Shown piece by piece: positions 43,554 through 52,307 of a stretch of DNA of 64,000 bases. The translations under genes were made by a program, and so were the position numbers. The stretch comes from Vulcanimicrobium sp035943995 (lineage in GTDB: Bacteria > Vulcanimicrobiota > Vulcanimicrobiia > Vulcanimicrobiales > Vulcanimicrobiaceae): NCBI GenBank assembly GCA_035943995.1, contig DASZBS010000024.1, positions 1-64,000 on the forward strand, read 5' to 3'. Every line of letters begins with the position of its first letter. The stretch's first letter is position 1. The notes under the pieces were generated by a model, which worked only from the letters and a program-made list of their open reading frames with translations, was not told where the DNA came from and did no database searches.

Positions 43554-44503
43554 CGACGTCGCTGCTGGGGACGCGCCGCGGTGCGATCGTCGCCGCGGTG
43601 CTCCTGCTCATCGCGCTCGTGCTGCCGAAGGTCGTCTATCCCGTGCTCGCGATCGACATCGTCGCGTACGCGCTGTTCGCCGTCGCGTTCGACCTGCTGC
43701 TGGGCTTCACGGGGCTGCTGTCGTTCGGGCACGCGATGTTCTGGGGCGGTGCGGCATACGTCTCGACGATCTTGATGGCGAAGGCGCACGTGCCGTTCCC
43801 GCTCGCCGTGCTCGCGGCCATCGCGTACGCGGCGGTCCTCGCGCTGGTCGTCGGCGTGATCGCGATCCGGCGGCAAGGCATCTACTTCGCGATGATCACG
43901 CTCGCGCTGGCGCAGCTCCAGTATTTCTTCGCCTATCAGCTCGGCGACTGGACCGGCGGCGAGAACGGCGTGCAGCTCAACGGCCGCGGGACCTTGTTCG
44001 GCATCTCGCTCGAAAACGACGTCGCGTTCTACTACGCCGTGCTGGTCATCGCGGCGCTCGGGACGTATCTGGTCGTGCGCGTCGTGCGCTCGCCGTTCGG
44101 CGCGGTGCTCGGCGCGATGCGCGAGAACGAGCAGCGCGCGGTCGCGCTCGGTTTCCGCGTCGACCGCTACAAGCTCGTCGCGTTCGTGCTGTCGGGGACG
44201 CTCGCCGGCGTGGCTGGCGTGCTGTTCGCCGTCGGCAACCGGCTCTCAGGGCTCGACGGCGTCGACTGGCACACCAGCGGCAAGGTCGTCATGATGTCGA
44301 TCCTGGGCGGGATCGGGACGGTGTTCGGGCCGATCGCCGGCGCCGGCATCTTCGAATCGCTCGACTACTTCGTCTCGAAGACCGCCATCGGCGACAAGAC
44401 CAACATCGTGATGGGGACGATCTTCGCGCTGTGCGTGCTGCTGTTCCGGCGCGGAATCATCGGCGAGCTGCTGGCGCTGCGCACGAAGCGCGCGAAGCCC
44501 TAG
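43550..44503 (+). CDS. livM: Branched-chain amino acid ABC transporter permease LivM
   Basis: 317 residues with about eight to ten membrane helices. LLGFTGLLSFGHAMFWGGAA, the cytoplasmic RSPFGAVLGAMRENEQRAVALGF loop that contacts the ATPase, and GGIGTVFGPIAGAGIFESLD are family hallmarks. It pairs with LivH to form the channel. Start ATGA-coupled to livH. Confidence 0.92.
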   Translation: MTTSLLGTRRGAIVAAVLLLIALVLPKVVYPVLAIDIVAYALFAVAFDLLLGFTGLLSFGHAMFWGGAAYVSTILMAKAHVPFPLAVLAAIAYAAVLALVVGVIAIRRQGIYFAMITLALAQLQYFFAYQLGDWTGGENGVQLNGRGTLFGISLENDVAFYYAVLVIAALGTYLVVRVVRSPFGAVLGAMRENEQRAVALGFRVDRYKLVAFVLSGTLAGVAGVLFAVGNRLSGLDGVDWHTSGKVVMMSILGGIGTVFGPIAGAGIFESLDYFVSKTAIGDKTNIVMGTIFALCVLLFRRGIIGELLALRTKRAKP

Positions 44504-44518
44504 CGCGGCGTTTCGCGC

Positions 44519-45349
44519 GTGTTCGTCACCGCGTTCCGCCGCCGGCGCGGCGCGAAGACCGACGACGCGTTTCCCTGGACCGTCCCCGCGTTGCGCAACT
44601 TGTGCGAGCTGCGCTTCGACGCGCCCGTCACGTTCCTCATGGGCGAGAACGGCTGCGGGAAGTCGACGCTGCTCGAAGCGCTCGCCGTCGCGACGGATGC
44701 AGCCGCGGCCGGCGCGGAGGGCGTCGACGTGGATGCGACGCTCGCGGGCGCCCGGCGCCTGGCCGCCGCGTTCGAACCGGAGGAGCGCGGCCGGCCGCGC
44801 GTGCGCGCGTTCTTTCGCGCGGAGGACGCGTTCGGGTTCACCAAGCGCATCGAGCGCGAGATCCACGAGATCGAAGGCCAGGCGGACGCGATGCTGGACG
44901 ACGAGAACGCGAGCGAGTACCGCCGCCGTCTGGGCGCGAACATCGTCCGCAGCGCGAGCTGGGTGTACGTGCGCAAGTACGGCGCCGACCCGCACGCGCG
45001 CTCGCACGGCGAGACGTTCTTGGGCATCCTGCGCGGCCAGCTCGTACGAAACAGCCTCTACCTGCTCGACGAACCCGAGACGCCGCTGTCGCCGACGCGC
45101 GTGCTCACGCTGCTCACCATCCTGCTCGACGCGGTGAAGCGGGGCTCGCAGTTCGTCATCGCGACGCACTCGCCGATCCTGGCGGCCTTCCCCGGCGCGT
45201 CGATCCGCGTCTTTGACGGCGACCGCATCGTGGAAACGCCGTACGAAGAATTGGAGCACGTCCGCATCACGCGCGATTTCCTGAACGCGCCGGGCAGGTA
45301 TCTCCGCTATCTGACCCGCGCGCCTGAAGAGATAGACGGTGAGCCTTAG
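44519..45349 (+). CDS. AAA-type ATPase with SMC/ABC-like head
   Basis: 276 residues from a GTG. Walker A MGENGCGKST is at 41-50. A Walker B-like YLLDEPETPLSPTRVLTLL appears at about 180-198, and a D-loop/switch segment FVIATHSPILAAFPGASI ends the nucleotide site. This is a compact stand-alone ATPase of the AAA_21 type, found near transport or defence genes, with no transporter-specific domain. It lies between livM and the convergent uronate-dehydrogenase-like gene. Its role is unknown. Confidence 0.7.
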   Translation: MFVTAFRRRRGAKTDDAFPWTVPALRNLCELRFDAPVTFLMGENGCGKSTLLEALAVATDAAAAGAEGVDVDATLAGARRLAAAFEPEERGRPRVRAFFRAEDAFGFTKRIEREIHEIEGQADAMLDDENASEYRRRLGANIVRSASWVYVRKYGADPHARSHGETFLGILRGQLVRNSLYLLDEPETPLSPTRVLTLLTILLDAVKRGSQFVIATHSPILAAFPGASIRVFDGDRIVETPYEELEHVRITRDFLNAPGRYLRYLTRAPEEIDGEP

Positions 45350-45522
45350 GCCAAAGCGAACGTCATGCGGGAAGCCGGCGCCGACCCGAAAACCGTGGTT
45401 ACCTCGATCGCCGGAATTCTGTCGACGGTCACCCGTCGCGCCCTCCCGAGATTTCGTCCCGGGGTGTAGGTCTGGCTGATCTCCACGCGTCGTTCGCTCA
45501 TGACGGCCCCATCATAACGCAT
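45346..45522 (-). CDS. Small hypothetical protein
   Basis: 58 codons from the ATG at 45522, or 51 from the ATG at 45501. It reads MSERRVEISQTYTPGRNLGR, then ARRVTVDRIPAIEVTTVF and ends SRMTFALA. The stop overlaps the convergent ATPase stop within TTAG. The sequence has balanced composition and plausible strands, but no known family. Real coding is likely but unproven. Confidence 0.4.
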   Translation of the reverse strand: MRYDGAVMSERRVEISQTYTPGRNLGRARRVTVDRIPAIEVTTVFGSAPASRMTFALA

Positions 45523-45573
45523 GAACCGTGACGACGATATACCGAAGTAGCGGTCCGCGGCTAGGGCGCGAAG

Positions 45574-46332
45574 CTACTTCGTTCCGTCTTGGGGCCAGAA
45601 GCCGAATAGTGCGCGGCCTGGTTCGAGGTCCCAGAAGCGGGTTGCGTTGTCGCCCACGCCGTAGATGACCGCGTACGGGACGTCGCGGGCGATGATCGCG
45701 CGGACCAGGCGTGCGAAGTCGCGTTGGGACATCCATGTGGCCGCGTAGCGCGCGAACTTTTGCTGCTCGGTAAGCGGCAGCCAGTCAGAGCTTTGCGCCA
45801 CGCTCGGATCGCGCGGGTCGTCTTGCGGCGTGATCGATCCGATGCGCACGCACGTCACCTGCAGGCCGTAGTTGTCGCTATAGTAGCGGCCCAGCGTTTC
45901 GCCGAAGGCTTTCCACACGCCGTACAGCGAGTCGGGGCGGTACGGCGTGTCCGTGCGCACGACCAGGCCGAAGCCGGGCTCGTAGATCGCCGGGACGTTC
46001 TCGACCTCGTGCATCCCGACCGCGTGGTTCGAGCTCGCGAAGATCACGCGCTTGACGCCTGCGCGCCGCGCCGCTTCGAACGCCGCGTACGTCCCGCCGA
46101 TGTTCGGTCCCGCGACGTCCGCCCACGACGCCTCAACGCTCACGACGCCCGCCAAGTGGATCACGGTCTCGCAGTCCGCGAAGGCGCGTTCCAGCGCATC
46201 GACGTCCTGTACGTCGGCGATCACGTCGGCGTCGTGCAGATCGATGCGCACGACGTTGTGATCGCGCGCGAGATCCGCGCACAGCGACTTGCCGATCGTG
46301 CCGGCGGCGCCGGTGACCGCGATCTTCGTCAC
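45574..46332 (-). CDS. NAD-dependent epimerase/dehydratase, uronate dehydrogenase-like
   Basis: 252 residues, extended SDR fold. NAD-binding GAAGTIG is at 8-14, the active-site Ser-Ser-Asn at 100-102 (FASSNHAVG) and Tyr137/Lys141 in SLYGVWKAFGE. The SSNHAVG and PDSLYGVxKAFGE combination is that of uronate dehydrogenase, which oxidises galacturonate or glucuronate to lactone. Sugar-nucleotide epimerases are less likely. Its stop precedes the AAA ATPase region; its start overlaps the livF stop region by four bases. Confidence 0.75.
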   Translation of the reverse strand: MTKIAVTGAAGTIGKSLCADLARDHNVVRIDLHDADVIADVQDVDALERAFADCETVIHLAGVVSVEASWADVAGPNIGGTYAAFEAARRAGVKRVIFASSNHAVGMHEVENVPAIYEPGFGLVVRTDTPYRPDSLYGVWKAFGETLGRYYSDNYGLQVTCVRIGSITPQDDPRDPSVAQSSDWLPLTEQQKFARYAATWMSQRDFARLVRAIIARDVPYAVIYGVGDNATRFWDLEPGRALFGFWPQDGTK

Positions 46333-47021
46333 ACGCCGAGCATGTCGAGGAGCTCGCGCTCGCGTGCGATCACCTCGCTGTTTTCCAGCGTCTGCGCGAC
46401 CTGGCCGTGCACGATGATGTGATGGCGGTCGGCGACGCCCGTCGCGAAGCGCACGTTCTGCTCGACCAGCAGCACCGTGATGCCCTCGGACTTCATCGCG
46501 CGAATCAGCTCACCGATGCGATCGACGATCACGGGCGCGAGCCCTTCGGTGGGCTCGTCGAGCAGTACCGTTCGCGCGCCGGAGCGCAGCACGCGCGCGA
46601 TCGCAAGCATCTGCTGCTCGCCGCCCGAGAGCGTCGTGCCGGCGGCTTTCGCGCGTTCCTTGAGGTTCGGAAACTCCGCGAAGATGCGGTCGACGGTCCA
46701 GCCCTTGTCGCCGACGATCGGCGCGAGCGTCAGGTTCTCGTACACGCTGAGCGTTGCGAGGATGCCGCGCTCTTCGGGCACGTAGCCCAGGCCGCGCTTG
46801 ACGATGCGGTCCGACGGCATCCCGGCGATCGACGTGCCGTCGAGCTCGATCGCGCCGGCGCGCGCCGGCAAGATCCCCATGATCGTGCGCAGCGTGGTGG
46901 TCTTGCCGACGCCGTTGCGGCCGACCAGCGTCGCGACCTCGCCGGTTTCCACGCGCAGCGTCATGCCGTGCAGGATGTGCGACTCGCCGTAGTACGCGTG
47001 CACGTCGCGCAATTCCAGCAC
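46329..47021 (-). CDS. livF: Branched-chain amino acid ABC transporter ATP-binding protein LivF
   Basis: 230 residues from a GTG at 47021, which overlaps the livG TAG. Walker A GRNGVGKTT, signature LSGGEQQMLAIARVL, Walker B TVLLDEPTEGLAP and LVEQNV are all present. YGESHILHG and GYVPEERGI are typical of LivF. It lies on the strand opposite to livJHM, so the transporter genes are split and inverted. GGAGGG is nine bases before the start. Confidence 0.93.
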   Translation of the reverse strand: MLELRDVHAYYGESHILHGMTLRVETGEVATLVGRNGVGKTTTLRTIMGILPARAGAIELDGTSIAGMPSDRIVKRGLGYVPEERGILATLSVYENLTLAPIVGDKGWTVDRIFAEFPNLKERAKAAGTTLSGGEQQMLAIARVLRSGARTVLLDEPTEGLAPVIVDRIGELIRAMKSEGITVLLVEQNVRFATGVADRHHIIVHGQVAQTLENSEVIARERELLDMLGV

Positions 47022-47773
47022 TAGTGCGTCCCTCCGCCCAAGTACGCGGTGACGACGCGCTGGTCGTTGCGCACCTCGTCGTAGGTGCCTTCGACGAGTA
47101 CTTTGCCGCGCTGCATCACGGTGACGCGGTCGCACAGGTCCGCGACGACGCGCAGGTTGTGTTCGACGAGCACGATCGTGCGGCCGGGTGCGATCTTCTT
47201 GACGAGCTCCACGGTACGGTCGATGTCTTCGACGCCCATCCCCGCGGTGGGCTCGTCGAGCAGCAGCACCTTGGGATCCTGCGACAGCGCGATCGCGAGC
47301 TCCAGCGAACGCTTCTTGCCGTACGGCAGGTTCGCGGCGACGGCGGCGCGCTCGTCGTCGAGCCCAACTTGATCGAGTGCGGCGCGCGCGGGATCGTCGA
47401 GCACCGCGGTGACGGCGGGCGATGCGAGGAGCCGGCGCGACAGCGGCGTGCGCGCCTGCAGCGCGATCTTCACGTTGTCGAGCACGCTCAAGTGCGGGAA
47501 GATGCTGTTGATCTGGAAGCTGCGGACCATGCCCATCCGCGCGATCGCGGCGGGATCGAGGTGCGCGATCTCGACGCCGGCGAACCGCACGCTGCCGCGC
47601 GTGGCGGGCGCGAAGCCGGACAGCACGTTGAAGAAGGTCGTCTTGCCGGCGCCGTTGGGCCCGATGATCGCGTGGACGGTGCCTTCCGCGACGTCGAGCG
47701 ACACGCCGTCGAGCGCGGTGAACCCCGCGTAGACTTTGACGACGTCGCGCGTCGAGAGGATCGGCTCGGTCAC
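47021..47773 (-). CDS. livG: Branched-chain amino acid ABC transporter ATP-binding protein LivG
   Basis: 250 residues from a GTG. Walker A GPNGAGKTTFFNVLSG, the LivG-type GMVRSFQINSIFPHLSVLDNV, signature-region PYGKKRSLELAIALSQ and Walker B VLLLDEPTAGMG are clear. It works with LivF at the cytoplasmic face of LivHM. It starts only 20 bp from the divergent alcohol-dehydrogenase gene, leaving little room for two promoters. Confidence 0.93.
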   Translation of the reverse strand: MTEPILSTRDVVKVYAGFTALDGVSLDVAEGTVHAIIGPNGAGKTTFFNVLSGFAPATRGSVRFAGVEIAHLDPAAIARMGMVRSFQINSIFPHLSVLDNVKIALQARTPLSRRLLASPAVTAVLDDPARAALDQVGLDDERAAVAANLPYGKKRSLELAIALSQDPKVLLLDEPTAGMGVEDIDRTVELVKKIAPGRTIVLVEHNLRVVADLCDRVTVMQRGKVLVEGTYDEVRNDQRVVTAYLGGGTH

Positions 47774-47793
47774 GAGCGGGACTTCTGCCCATC

Positions 47794-49083
47794 ATGCAGC
47801 CGGCCCCGCACGATCACGAGACCGTCCTCGAAGTCGAGGCACCCCGCGTCAAGTTCGGCCGCGGCGCCATCGACGAGGTGGGCCCGGAGGCCGCCGCGTT
47901 CGGCCTGCACCGCGTCGCGCTGTTCACCGATGCCCGGCTCGCGGCCGGCCCGTTCGTCGAGCGCGCGCGCGCGTCGCTGCGCGCCGCGGGGGTCGACTTC
48001 GCCGAGTTCGCGGCGGTACGGATCGAGCCCACCGACGGCTCGTTCCAAGCGGCGGCGGCGTTCGCGACCGACGCGCACGTCGACGGCTACGTCTCCGTCG
48101 GCGGCGGCTCGGTGATCGACACCGCGAAGGCGGCGAACCTCTACGCGACGTACCCCGCGCCGTTCGAGCGCTACGTGAACGCGCCGCTGGGCGAAGGTGC
48201 GGCGGTGCCGGGGCCGCTGAAGCCGCACATCGCATGCCCCACGACGTCCGGCACCGGCAGCGAGTGCACCGGGATCACGATCTTCGACTTCGAGGCGCAC
48301 GACGTCAAGACGGGGATCGCGTCGCGCCGCTTGCGCCCGACGCTAGGCATCGTCGACCCGGACGCGACGCGCACGCTGCCGGCGATGGTCGTCGCCTCGA
48401 GCGGATTCGACGTGCTCGCGCACGCGCTCGAATCGTTCACCGCCAAACCGTACACGCAGCGGATGAAGCCCGCGACGCCGCTCGCGCGCCCGCTCTCGCA
48501 AGGCGCGAACCCGTACAGCGATCTGGCGTGCGTGGAAGCGCTGCGGCTGCTCGGGCAGTTTCTCGAGCGCGCGGTGCACGACGCGCACGACGACGAGGCG
48601 CGCGAGGGCGTGATGTACGCGGCGACGCTCGCGGGGATCGGCTTCGGCAACGCGGGCGTGCACGTCCCGCACGGGATGGCGTACGCCGTCGCGGGTCTCG
48701 TGCGCGACTTCTTCCCGCGCGACTACGACGCCGACCACGCGATGGTGCCGCACGGCATGTCGGTGATCGTCAGCGCGCCCGCGGTCGCGAAGTTCACCGC
48801 GAGCACCGCGCCCGAGAAGCACCGCCGCGTCGCGACGCTGCTGGGTGCGCAGAGCGAGCTCTACGACGACGAGGTGGGCGACGCGCTCGCGGCCGCGCTG
48901 GCGCGGCTCATGCGCGCGACCGCGATGCCCAACGGCCTGCGCGCGCTGGGCTACACCGGCGCCGACGTGCCGGCGCTGGTCGCGGGCGCGTTCGCGCAGC
49001 AGCGGCTGCTCGGCAACGCACCGCGCGCGGTGGGTGAAGAAGAGCTGACCGGGTTGTTCGAGGGCGCGATGAGCGTGTGGTGA
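47794..49083 (+). CDS. Iron-containing alcohol dehydrogenase, hydroxyacid-oxoacid transhydrogenase-like
   Basis: 429 residues. GGGSVIDTAKAANLYATYP and CPTTSGTGSECTGITIFD are the nucleotide and metal-domain signatures. His ligands are in FDVLAHALESF, VHVPHGMAYAV and MVPHGMSVI. The stretch RMKPATPLARPLSQGANPYSD matches the hydroxyacid-oxoacid transhydrogenase (ADHFE1) group, which swaps hydride between 4-hydroxybutyrate and 2-oxoglutarate. That assignment is by resemblance. Confidence 0.82.
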   Translation: MQPAPHDHETVLEVEAPRVKFGRGAIDEVGPEAAAFGLHRVALFTDARLAAGPFVERARASLRAAGVDFAEFAAVRIEPTDGSFQAAAAFATDAHVDGYVSVGGGSVIDTAKAANLYATYPAPFERYVNAPLGEGAAVPGPLKPHIACPTTSGTGSECTGITIFDFEAHDVKTGIASRRLRPTLGIVDPDATRTLPAMVVASSGFDVLAHALESFTAKPYTQRMKPATPLARPLSQGANPYSDLACVEALRLLGQFLERAVHDAHDDEAREGVMYAATLAGIGFGNAGVHVPHGMAYAVAGLVRDFFPRDYDADHAMVPHGMSVIVSAPAVAKFTASTAPEKHRRVATLLGAQSELYDDEVGDALAAALARLMRATAMPNGLRALGYTGADVPALVAGAFAQQRLLGNAPRAVGEEELTGLFEGAMSVW

Positions 49084-49089
49084 TCGACG

Positions 49090-49980
49090 CTACGCGACGG
49101 TGACCCTTTCCGGCGTGTCGCGCATCGTCTTGACGAAGCCGTAGAGCTGTTCGGCGTCGATCCCGTGCAGCATCAGGCGGAAGCCCGACTCGATGGTCGA
49201 GAACGGCACGACCGGGTGGCGGTTGTTGACCAGCCCGATCGGTGCCTCCAGCGAGAACATGCGCGCGACGTAGATCGCGATCGTCTCGTCGAGCTGCAGC
49301 GAGTGGCTGGCGCGGTTGAAGTCGTCGTGCGTGAGCCAGAGGCTGTAGAGCGGCGTGTACAGCTCGATCGCGCTCTGCAGGTCGATGAAGTTGTGCCAGC
49401 GCCGCGGCATCGGCGCGAGGTCGTGGTCGAAGTCCTGGATCGCGCTGAAATCCATCGCGCGCAGCGGCCGCGGCGGGATCGTGCGGCCCTGCGCGTTGAG
49501 CTGCGCGTTGACCTGAATGATGAAGTTGTAGATGTTCAGATCGTGCTGGACGAACACGTTGTCGACGAGGTCGCCGATCGTGCGCGGGCGCAGCGGGAAC
49601 CAGCGCATCTCCAGCCCGCCGATGTTGTCGGCGAGGAACCGTAGCATCTGCGTGCTGATGTTGAAGTGCCGCAGAATCAGATAGGTCGCTTCCGGGCACA
49701 CGAAGTTCGTCATGCCCCAGGCGATCGACCGGTGCAGGAACTTCGGCGCCGCGAACCAGTCGGGGATGACGATGCGCACGAGCTGCGTCAGCGCGACGGC
49801 CACGCGCGCGAGCACGCGCACGACGGGCAGGAAGAAGCGCCGCGACCACGTCCGGTTGTTGCGCATCAGCGCTTCCTTGGCGACGGGGTCGAACAGCGTG
49901 CTGTGGTCGAGCGAGAGCGCCGTCCACGGGTCGGGGTTGGTGAAATCGTGCTTCGCGAGATCGTACGTGTTGGCGTTCAT
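49090..49980 (-). CDS. Unknown protein of the KAS III / diiron operon
   Basis: 296 residues, not recognised. It starts with DLAKHDFTNPDPWTALSLDH, has a hydrophobic segment around 50-75 (FFLPVVRVLARVAVALTQLVRIVIP) that may lie on or in the membrane, and then a helical body rich in His, Arg and aromatics (MTNFVCPEATYLILRHFNIS, NVFVQHDLNIYNFIIQVN, WHNFIDLQSAIELYTPLYSLWLTHDDFNRASH-like segments). Several conserved-looking His/Asp pairs could bind metal. The ATG overlaps the stop of the diiron gene by four bases. It probably acts on, or presents, the product of the two upstream genes. Confidence 0.6.
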   Translation of the reverse strand: MNANTYDLAKHDFTNPDPWTALSLDHSTLFDPVAKEALMRNNRTWSRRFFLPVVRVLARVAVALTQLVRIVIPDWFAAPKFLHRSIAWGMTNFVCPEATYLILRHFNISTQMLRFLADNIGGLEMRWFPLRPRTIGDLVDNVFVQHDLNIYNFIIQVNAQLNAQGRTIPPRPLRAMDFSAIQDFDHDLAPMPRRWHNFIDLQSAIELYTPLYSLWLTHDDFNRASHSLQLDETIAIYVARMFSLEAPIGLVNNRHPVVPFSTIESGFRLMLHGIDAEQLYGFVKTMRDTPERVTVA

Positions 49981-50663
49981 GCCGGCGTCATCTCTTCGAG
50001 CTGCAAGCGGTACAGGCGCGCGACGACGGCGCTCGTCTTCACGATCCGGTCGGCCATCCCGGGCAGCTCGAGGATGCCGGAGCCGAGCGTCGCCTCGAAC
50101 TCCGCGAGGTGGTCCGCATCGTGCTCGCCGTGGTACAGCAGAAAGCTCACCTGCCGGTCCTCGAGGCCGAGCTGGTCGCGGATGAGGCGGCCCCATGCCG
50201 AAGCCTTCTTGCTGCCGACGCCTTCGATCACGAACATCGCGCCGAGCAGGTCGAACGGGTTGGGCTCGCTCGCGCGCTGGAACATGAAGCCGTGCAGCGC
50301 TTCGGTGCCGACGTTCTTTTCGTAGGCCCGGATCTGCGCGCGGTCGCCGCCGACCGACACGAAGTCCGCCTCTAGCATCGCGTAGTCGCGGTGCTCCGTC
50401 ACCGCATGCTTCAGAAAGGCCGAGCGCTGCTCGGCGAACTCGTTGGTGATGCTCGACGACGCGCGCGCGATCCAGCGCGAGCCCTCGATCACCTGCTGGC
50501 GGTGGTTGAGCAGCAGCATGCGGTAGTCGTCGAGCCGGAACCGCCCACGCCGTAGCTTGTCGATGAGCGGCACCGTCTCGAGCGCGGACTCGAAGTCGGC
50601 CCACACCATCAGCAGCCGGCGCATGACCGACTGCGTTTCCGACGTCGTCACCGCGCCGTTCAT
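49977..50663 (-). CDS. Heme-oxygenase-like iron-containing redox enzyme
   Basis: 228 residues, all helical. The fold class is indicated by DDYRMLLLNHRQQVIEGSRW, KHAVTEHRDYAMLEADF, MFVIEGVGS and LLYHGEHDADHLAEFE. Candidate metal ligands are Glu60, Glu90/His91, Asp93, Glu147, His181 and His185, a pattern like heme-oxygenase-like diiron oxygenases such as UndA, which cleave or desaturate fatty acids and amino acids. The start ATG overlaps the KAS III gene stop by four bases. Pairing with a ketoacyl synthase suggests an acyl substrate. Confidence 0.72.
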   Translation of the reverse strand: MNGAVTTSETQSVMRRLLMVWADFESALETVPLIDKLRRGRFRLDDYRMLLLNHRQQVIEGSRWIARASSSITNEFAEQRSAFLKHAVTEHRDYAMLEADFVSVGGDRAQIRAYEKNVGTEALHGFMFQRASEPNPFDLLGAMFVIEGVGSKKASAWGRLIRDQLGLEDRQVSFLLYHGEHDADHLAEFEATLGSGILELPGMADRIVKTSAVVARLYRLQLEEMTPA

Positions 50664-51787
50664 ACGACCTCCAGCAGCATCAACCCGTTGAGCGCGCGCC
50701 CGCTCTCCGGGACGTTGCACAAGATTTTCTGGCCTTTTTCGAGCGTGCGCACGCGCGTGAGCTCCTCGAGCAGCACGAAGATCGACGCGGCGCCGACGTT
50801 GCCGCGCGTGGTCAAGTTGCTGAACCACTTCTCTTGCGGGATCAGCGCGCCGGCCGCCGCAAGCAGCTTGACCGTCTCGTCGCGCAGCGACTGCGAGGAG
50901 TAGTGGCAGCACACGTGGTCGATCTCGTCGATCACGATGCGCTCGCGCTCCACCAGCTCGACGAAGTGCGACACCCACACCGGGATCATCGAGCGCATGC
51001 GCGCGATGTCTTGGGTGAGCATCAGCGCGCCGCCGCGCACGGCTTCGATGGGATCGCCGTAGTCGCCCCAGAACCGCAAGCCGTCGCCGTTCTTCGCCCC
51101 ACCGGCGATCATGCTGGGCTGGAAGCGGTCGGCGAACGAGCGGATGTCGATCCAGTGGATCTTCAGCGAGCGGTGCCGCGCGTTCGGCGCCGGCTCGAGC
51201 ACGACGGCACCGGCGCCGTCGGACAGCGTGAAACGCAGAAACTCCGCGTCGAACGGCGCTTCGGTCGCCGCGCCGTTGCCGTTGCCGACGTGCTCGTAGA
51301 AGCCCGGCCGGAAATAACGGCTCGCGAACTCGCTGCCCGACACGGCGGCGGCGCGGTGCTCGCCGATGCGAACCTGCGCGTACGCCGACTTGAGCGCCAT
51401 GAGCGAGCTGGTGCACACGCTCTGGAAGCTCGCGATCTCGATCGGCCCCAGCTTTAGCTCGGCGTGCACGTGGGACGCGAGCCCCGGCAGCAGCACGTCG
51501 CCGAGCGTCGTGGCCGTGGCGAGGTACGTGATGTCGCGCAGCGTGAGCTCCGAGGACTCAACGGCCGCGACGACCGCGGCGGCAGCCATGCTCGCGTTCG
51601 AGTGCTGCGCCACGCCCGCCGTATCGAGCGCGTAGTGCCGCGACGTGATCTTGTTGTTGCGCAGCACCAGCGGCCGGTAGCGCGACGGTTTCCCGCCGAT
51701 CCGGCCCAGGTGGCTCTCCATCTCGTCGTTTCCGACGGGCGGGCCGGGGAAAAACGCACCGAACCCGTTCATGTAAACGTCGAGCAT
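50660..51787 (-). CDS. 3-oxoacyl-ACP synthase III-like protein
   Basis: 375 residues of the thiolase fold. The Cys-His-Asn triad is visible: Cys125 in FQSVCTSSLMALKSAY, His295 in HVCCHYSSQS and Asn330 in TTRGNVGAAS. It differs from housekeeping FabH (about 320 residues) in length and in the NNKITSRHYALDT region, so it probably condenses a specialised acyl chain. First gene of a three-gene operon in which all start and stop codons overlap by four bases. Divergent from dtd. Confidence 0.87.
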   Translation of the reverse strand: MLDVYMNGFGAFFPGPPVGNDEMESHLGRIGGKPSRYRPLVLRNNKITSRHYALDTAGVAQHSNASMAAAAVVAAVESSELTLRDITYLATATTLGDVLLPGLASHVHAELKLGPIEIASFQSVCTSSLMALKSAYAQVRIGEHRAAAVSGSEFASRYFRPGFYEHVGNGNGAATEAPFDAEFLRFTLSDGAGAVVLEPAPNARHRSLKIHWIDIRSFADRFQPSMIAGGAKNGDGLRFWGDYGDPIEAVRGGALMLTQDIARMRSMIPVWVSHFVELVERERIVIDEIDHVCCHYSSQSLRDETVKLLAAAGALIPQEKWFSNLTTRGNVGAASIFVLLEELTRVRTLEKGQKILCNVPESGRALNGLMLLEVV

Positions 51788-51849
51788 GCCCGGCGGGGAT
51801 TAGACGGCTGCGGTGGACGGCCTTGGAGCTTTTACACAATGGTTACGCA

Positions 51850-52299
51850 ATGCGCGCCGTGATCCAGCGGGTCACCCGCGCCTCGGTCACCGTCGACGGC
51901 CGGATCGCGGGCGCGATCGAAGGCGGTTTTCTGGCGCTCGTCGGCGTGTCGGTGGACGACATCGACGCGGACGCGGACTCGCTGGCGCACAAGATCGCGG
52001 GCTTGCGCGTGTTCGACGACGCCGCCGGTGCGATGAACCTCGCGCTATCCGACGTCGGCGGCGCGGTGCTGCTCGTCTCGCAGTTCACGCTGCTCGGCGA
52101 CGTGCGCAAAGGCCGCCGCCCGTCGTTCATCGCCGCCGCGCGCGGCGAGCTCGCCGAGCGCCTCTACGAACGCGTCGCGGCAAAACTGCGCGAAACCGGT
52201 CTGCACGTCGAAACGGGCACCTTCGGCGCCGACATGGCGGTCGAGCTCGTCAACGACGGCCCCGTGACGATCCTCCTGGACACGAAGCGCGCGTTTTGA
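51850..52299 (+). CDS. dtd: D-aminoacyl-tRNA deacylase
   Basis: 149 residues from the ATG at 51850. Removes D-amino acids and glycine mischarged on tRNA. MRAVIQRVTRASVTVDG opens the protein, SQFTLLGD holds the catalytic region and NDGPVTILLDT the cross-subunit Gly-cisPro motif (here GP). Typical length and sequence. An in-frame TTG upstream at 51823 has no ribosome-binding site and is not needed. Confidence 0.94.
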   Translation: MRAVIQRVTRASVTVDGRIAGAIEGGFLALVGVSVDDIDADADSLAHKIAGLRVFDDAAGAMNLALSDVGGAVLLVSQFTLLGDVRKGRRPSFIAAARGELAERLYERVAAKLRETGLHVETGTFGADMAVELVNDGPVTILLDTKRAF

Positions 52300-52307
52300 G
52301 AAATGCG

